Position numbers and translations under genes: made by a program. 14,841 nt of DNA from Paludibacteraceae bacterium (GTDB lineage Bacteria; Bacteroidota; Bacteroidia; Bacteroidales; Paludibacteraceae). The stretch is from NCBI GenBank assembly GCA_017542915.1, contig JAFXWI010000035.1, forward strand, positions 1 to 14,841. Reading direction: 5' to 3'. Below are positions 13,148 to 14,841 of this stretch, in pieces (positions within the stretch are counted from its first letter, which is position 1; the number at the start of each line of letters is the position of its first letter). The notes beneath the pieces are model-generated. The model ran no database searches and was not told where the DNA came from. It worked only from the letters and a program-made list of their open reading frames with translations.

Positions 13148-14481
13148 AATTGTTCAAGTGTTACTTGTTGTTGTTCTCCGGACGCCATATTCTTGAGCAT
13201 GACGGTATTGGTGTCCATCTCGTTACTGCCGACGATGGCAACATATGGGATCTTTTTGTCATCGGCGTAACTCATCTGTTTCTTCATCTTGGTCGGTTCC
13301 GGATAGACCTCCACGGCGATGTTGTTCGCACGGAGCTCTTTTGCCCAACGGAGGGCGTAGCGCAGTTCGTCTTGTCCGAAGGTGGCGAAGAGCACTTGGG
13401 TTGTCGATTGCAGCTCTTTGGGGAACAGATCCAACTCGGTCAGCACGTCGTAGATACGATCTGCGCCGAAGGAGATGCCGACACCCGAGACTCCCGGCAG
13501 ACCGAAGATACCCGTCAGATTGTCATAACGACCACCACCGGTGATGGAACCGATCTGCGCGTCCAAGGCTTTGACCTCGAAGATAGCACCCGTGTAGTAG
13601 TTCAGTCCGCGGGCAAGGCAGAGATCGAGTTCGATGGAAAGACCGCTTCGCTGTTGGACCGCTTCGCTGTTAGACCGCTCCGCTGTTAGACCGACTGCGT
13701 CTGTTAGACTGAATATCTCTTCCATCTCCGCTACACCCTTGAGACCTGTTTCACTGGTGGCGAGGATGGTCTTGAGGGCGGTGAGCTTGTCAGCAGTGGT
13801 TCCGCTGAGGTTGAGGATGGGTTGGAGCGAAGCAACCTGCTCATCGCTCAGCCCGCGTTCTTTGAGTTCGTTGTTAACGGCTTCTACACCGATCTTATCG
13901 AGTTTGTCGATCGCTACGGTGATGTCCACGATCTTATCCGGCGCACCGATGACTTCGGCGATACCGGCAAGGATCTTACGGTTGTTGATATGCAGGCACA
14001 CACGGATGCCGAGACGGCGATAGACCTCCTCTACGATCTGGATAAGCTCCAACTCACCGAGCAGGCTGTCCGAACCAATGACATCCACGTCGCATTGATA
14101 GAACTCGCGGTAACGTCCTTTCTGCGGACGGTCGGCACGCCAGACGGGCTGAATCTGGAAACGCTTGAAGGGGAAAGAGAGCTCTTCGCGGTGTTGTACC
14201 ACGTAACGCGCAAAAGGAACGGTCAGGTCATAACGAAGACCTTTCTCCGGCGCCAGAGAGGCTTTCTCTCCGCTGTTCTGGATGCGGAAAAGGAGTTTGT
14301 CGCCTTCCTCTCCGTACTTACCCATGAGGGTACCGATGTTCTCCATTGCGGGAGTCTCTATCTGTTGAAAACCATACAAGGAAAAGACACTCTTGATTGT
14401 GTCGAAGATATAATTACGGCGTGCCATTTCGAGTTGACCGAAGTCACGCGTGCCTTTGGGAATAGAAGGTTTCTGAGCCAT
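13132..14481 (-). CDS. hisS: Histidyl-tRNA synthetase
   Basis: 449 aa from the ATG at 14481; an in-frame TTG two codons upstream is less likely. The cytosolic enzyme charges tRNA-His with histidine using ATP. Class II signatures are all present: motif 1 region [12 protein letters not shown] (36-47), DLT (85-87), motif 2 [14 protein letters not shown] (123-136), histidine-binding [10 protein letters not shown] (289-298), [10 protein letters not shown] (316-325), and motif 3 [11 protein letters not shown] (333-343), followed by the anticodon-binding domain (about 360-449). Just before the histidine loop, residues about 264-281 are encoded by a 16-bp tandem repeat and form a low-complexity stretch ([18 protein letters not shown]) that I do not remember from Bacteroides HisRS. 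The insertion keeps frame. It is preceded by a 138-bp gap with 7-bp arrays and an ~84-bp element, and overlaps the downstream DUF1599 gene. Confidence 0.97.
   Translation of the reverse strand: MAQKPSIPKGTRDFGQLEMARRNYIFDTIKSVFSLYGFQQIETPAMENIGTLMGKYGEEGDKLLFRIQNSGEKASLAPEKGLRYDLTVPFARYVVQHREELSFPFKRFQIQPVWRADRPQKGRYREFYQCDVDVIGSDSLLGELELIQIVEEVYRRLGIRVCLHINNRKILAGIAEVIGAPDKIVDITVAIDKLDKIGVEAVNNELKERGLSDEQVASLQPILNLSGTTADKLTALKTILATSETGLKGVAEMEEIFSLTDAVGLTAERSNSEAVQQRSGLSIELDLCLARGLNYYTGAIFEVKALDAQIGSITGGGRYDNLTGIFGLPGVSGVGISFGADRIYDVLTELDLFPKELQSTTQVLFATFGQDELRYALRWAKELRANNIAVEVYPEPTKMKKQMSYADDKKIPYVAIVGSNEMDTNTVMLKNMASGEQQQVTLEQLCTIL
13641..13706. repeat. 16-bp tandem repeat inside hisS
   Basis: Plus-strand units GACCGCTTCGCTGTTG (13641), GACCGCTTCGCTGTTA (13657) and GACCGCTCCGCTGTTA (13673), then a degenerate 18-base unit to 13706. 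Because 16 is not a multiple of 3, the three units are read in three frames in the enzyme; three units total 48 bases, so the frame is restored. Confidence 0.9.
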
Positions 14482-14491
14482 AGTCAAACAA

Positions 14492-14519
14492 TTTATAATT
14501 TATAATTCACAAATTACAA
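14492..14519. repeat. 7-bp repeat array upstream of hisS
   Basis: Units TTTATAA, TTTATAA, TTCACAA, ATTACAA on the plus strand, eleven bases before the hisS ATG, running into the ~84-bp element. Confidence 0.8.
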
Positions 14520-14599
14520 AGCGTCCTACAAAGTTCTGTACAAAGATATGAGTCCGTACGGATCTTTTCAGTTTGCACCAAATTCCGCGAGCCCTTTGT
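14516..14599 (+). repeat. ~85-bp intergenic element, copy 2
   Basis: 84 bp, bordered on both sides by 7-bp arrays like copy 1 (4638-4722), but inverted relative to it. Starts ACAAAGCGTCCTACAA and ends GCCCTTTGT; contains the 10-bp palindrome TCCGTACGGA. The minus strand also contains TATCTTTG (14541-14548), a possible -7 box for hisS, without a well-spaced -33 box. Confidence 0.7.
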
Positions 14600-14622
14600 G
14601 AATTGTGATTTGTGATTTGTTA
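14595..14622. repeat. 7-bp repeat array at 3' end of waaA
   Basis: Units TTTGTGA, ATTGTGA, TTTGTGA, TTTGTTA on the plus strand. The waaA stop TAA (14620-14622) lies in the last unit. Confidence 0.85.
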
Positions 14623-14841
14623 ATTAAATATCTCGTTGTAGATCTTCTCCGTAGCACCTGTTTCGGCGGCTACGTATTCAGCCGCTTTGATGCCGAGGGT
14701 TTGATATTGGTCAAGGGCGGTGTCGAAAGCTTCTTCCGCCTCTTTGTAGCTCTTGATGCTTCGTGCAGCGCCGGAAGCGATCAGACCTTTGGCTTCGCGG
14801 AAATGCTGGTAGTTCGGTCCGAAGAGCACCGGCACTCCATA
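14620..14841 (-). CDS. waaA: 3-deoxy-D-manno-octulosonic acid transferase, C-terminal fragment
   Basis: This is the 3' end only; the gene continues past the right edge. The last 73 residues start YGVPVLFGPNYQHFREAKGL, the well-conserved acceptor/nucleotide-sugar end of the Kdo transferase (GT30; WaaA/KdtA), followed by a helical C-terminus ending KIYNEIFN. The enzyme adds Kdo to lipid A precursor at the inner membrane during lipopolysaccharide synthesis. I read it in frame from the first base of the edge codon TAT, not from an internal GTG. The TAA stop falls inside a 7-bp repeat array. Identification is from a short but characteristic motif. Confidence 0.85.
   Translation of the reverse strand, partial: YGVPVLFGPNYQHFREAKGLIASGAARSIKSYKEAEEAFDTALDQYQTLGIKAAEYVAAETGATEKIYNEIFN

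Overview
The window looks like chromosomal DNA from a Bacteroidota bacterium, most likely a Bacteroidales species from a gut-type community. The signs are proteins with type IX secretion (T9SS) C-terminal sorting domains, BspA-like leucine-rich repeats, InlB/Listeria-Bacteroides-type repeats, a DoxX/MauE-like protein next to a DUF1599 protein, a membrane-anchored AraC-type regulator, a TAnnTTTG-type promoter box, and starts without clear Shine-Dalgarno sites. Every convincing gene is on the minus strand, so the window reads from right to left.

Right part (14841 to about 10370), housekeeping and regulation: the 3' end of the Kdo transferase gene waaA, then hisS, a two-repeat DUF1599 protein that overlaps hisS by 16 nt, a DoxX/MauE-like membrane protein, and a seven-helix-type membrane AraC regulator that starts immediately after the DoxX stop. 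A 516-bp non-coding region (9852-10367) follows. It holds a hairpin, an 18-bp inverted repeat, two pairs of direct repeats with two-helical-turn spacing, and a likely promoter.

Left part (9851 to 41), a run of seven secreted-protein genes with gaps of no more than 142 bp: A1 (1488 aa), B1 (187 aa), C1 (260 aa), an outer-membrane barrel (309 aa), A2 (353 aa), B2 (308 aa), C2 (264 aa). It contains two copies of one three-gene cassette. A proteins carry BspA-type LRR modules, B proteins are short, and only C proteins carry a T9SS sorting domain. At all four A|B and B|C boundaries the upstream protein stops after the first half of an InlB-like repeat, and the next protein, after its own signal peptide, begins with the second half. 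My hypothesis is a head-to-tail chain assembled by split-domain complementation: A is the cap, B the linker, and C the end that carries the sorting signal.

The gene boundaries are unusual at the DNA level. Almost every junction carries an array of 7-bp direct repeats, with a different sequence at each site. These arrays often contain the stop codon of the upstream gene, and once the start codon of the downstream gene. Two intergenic regions also contain copies of an ~85-bp element with short inverted ends. C1 and C2 share a 646-bp, gap-free, nearly identical direct repeat. hisS carries a 16-bp minisatellite read in all three frames.
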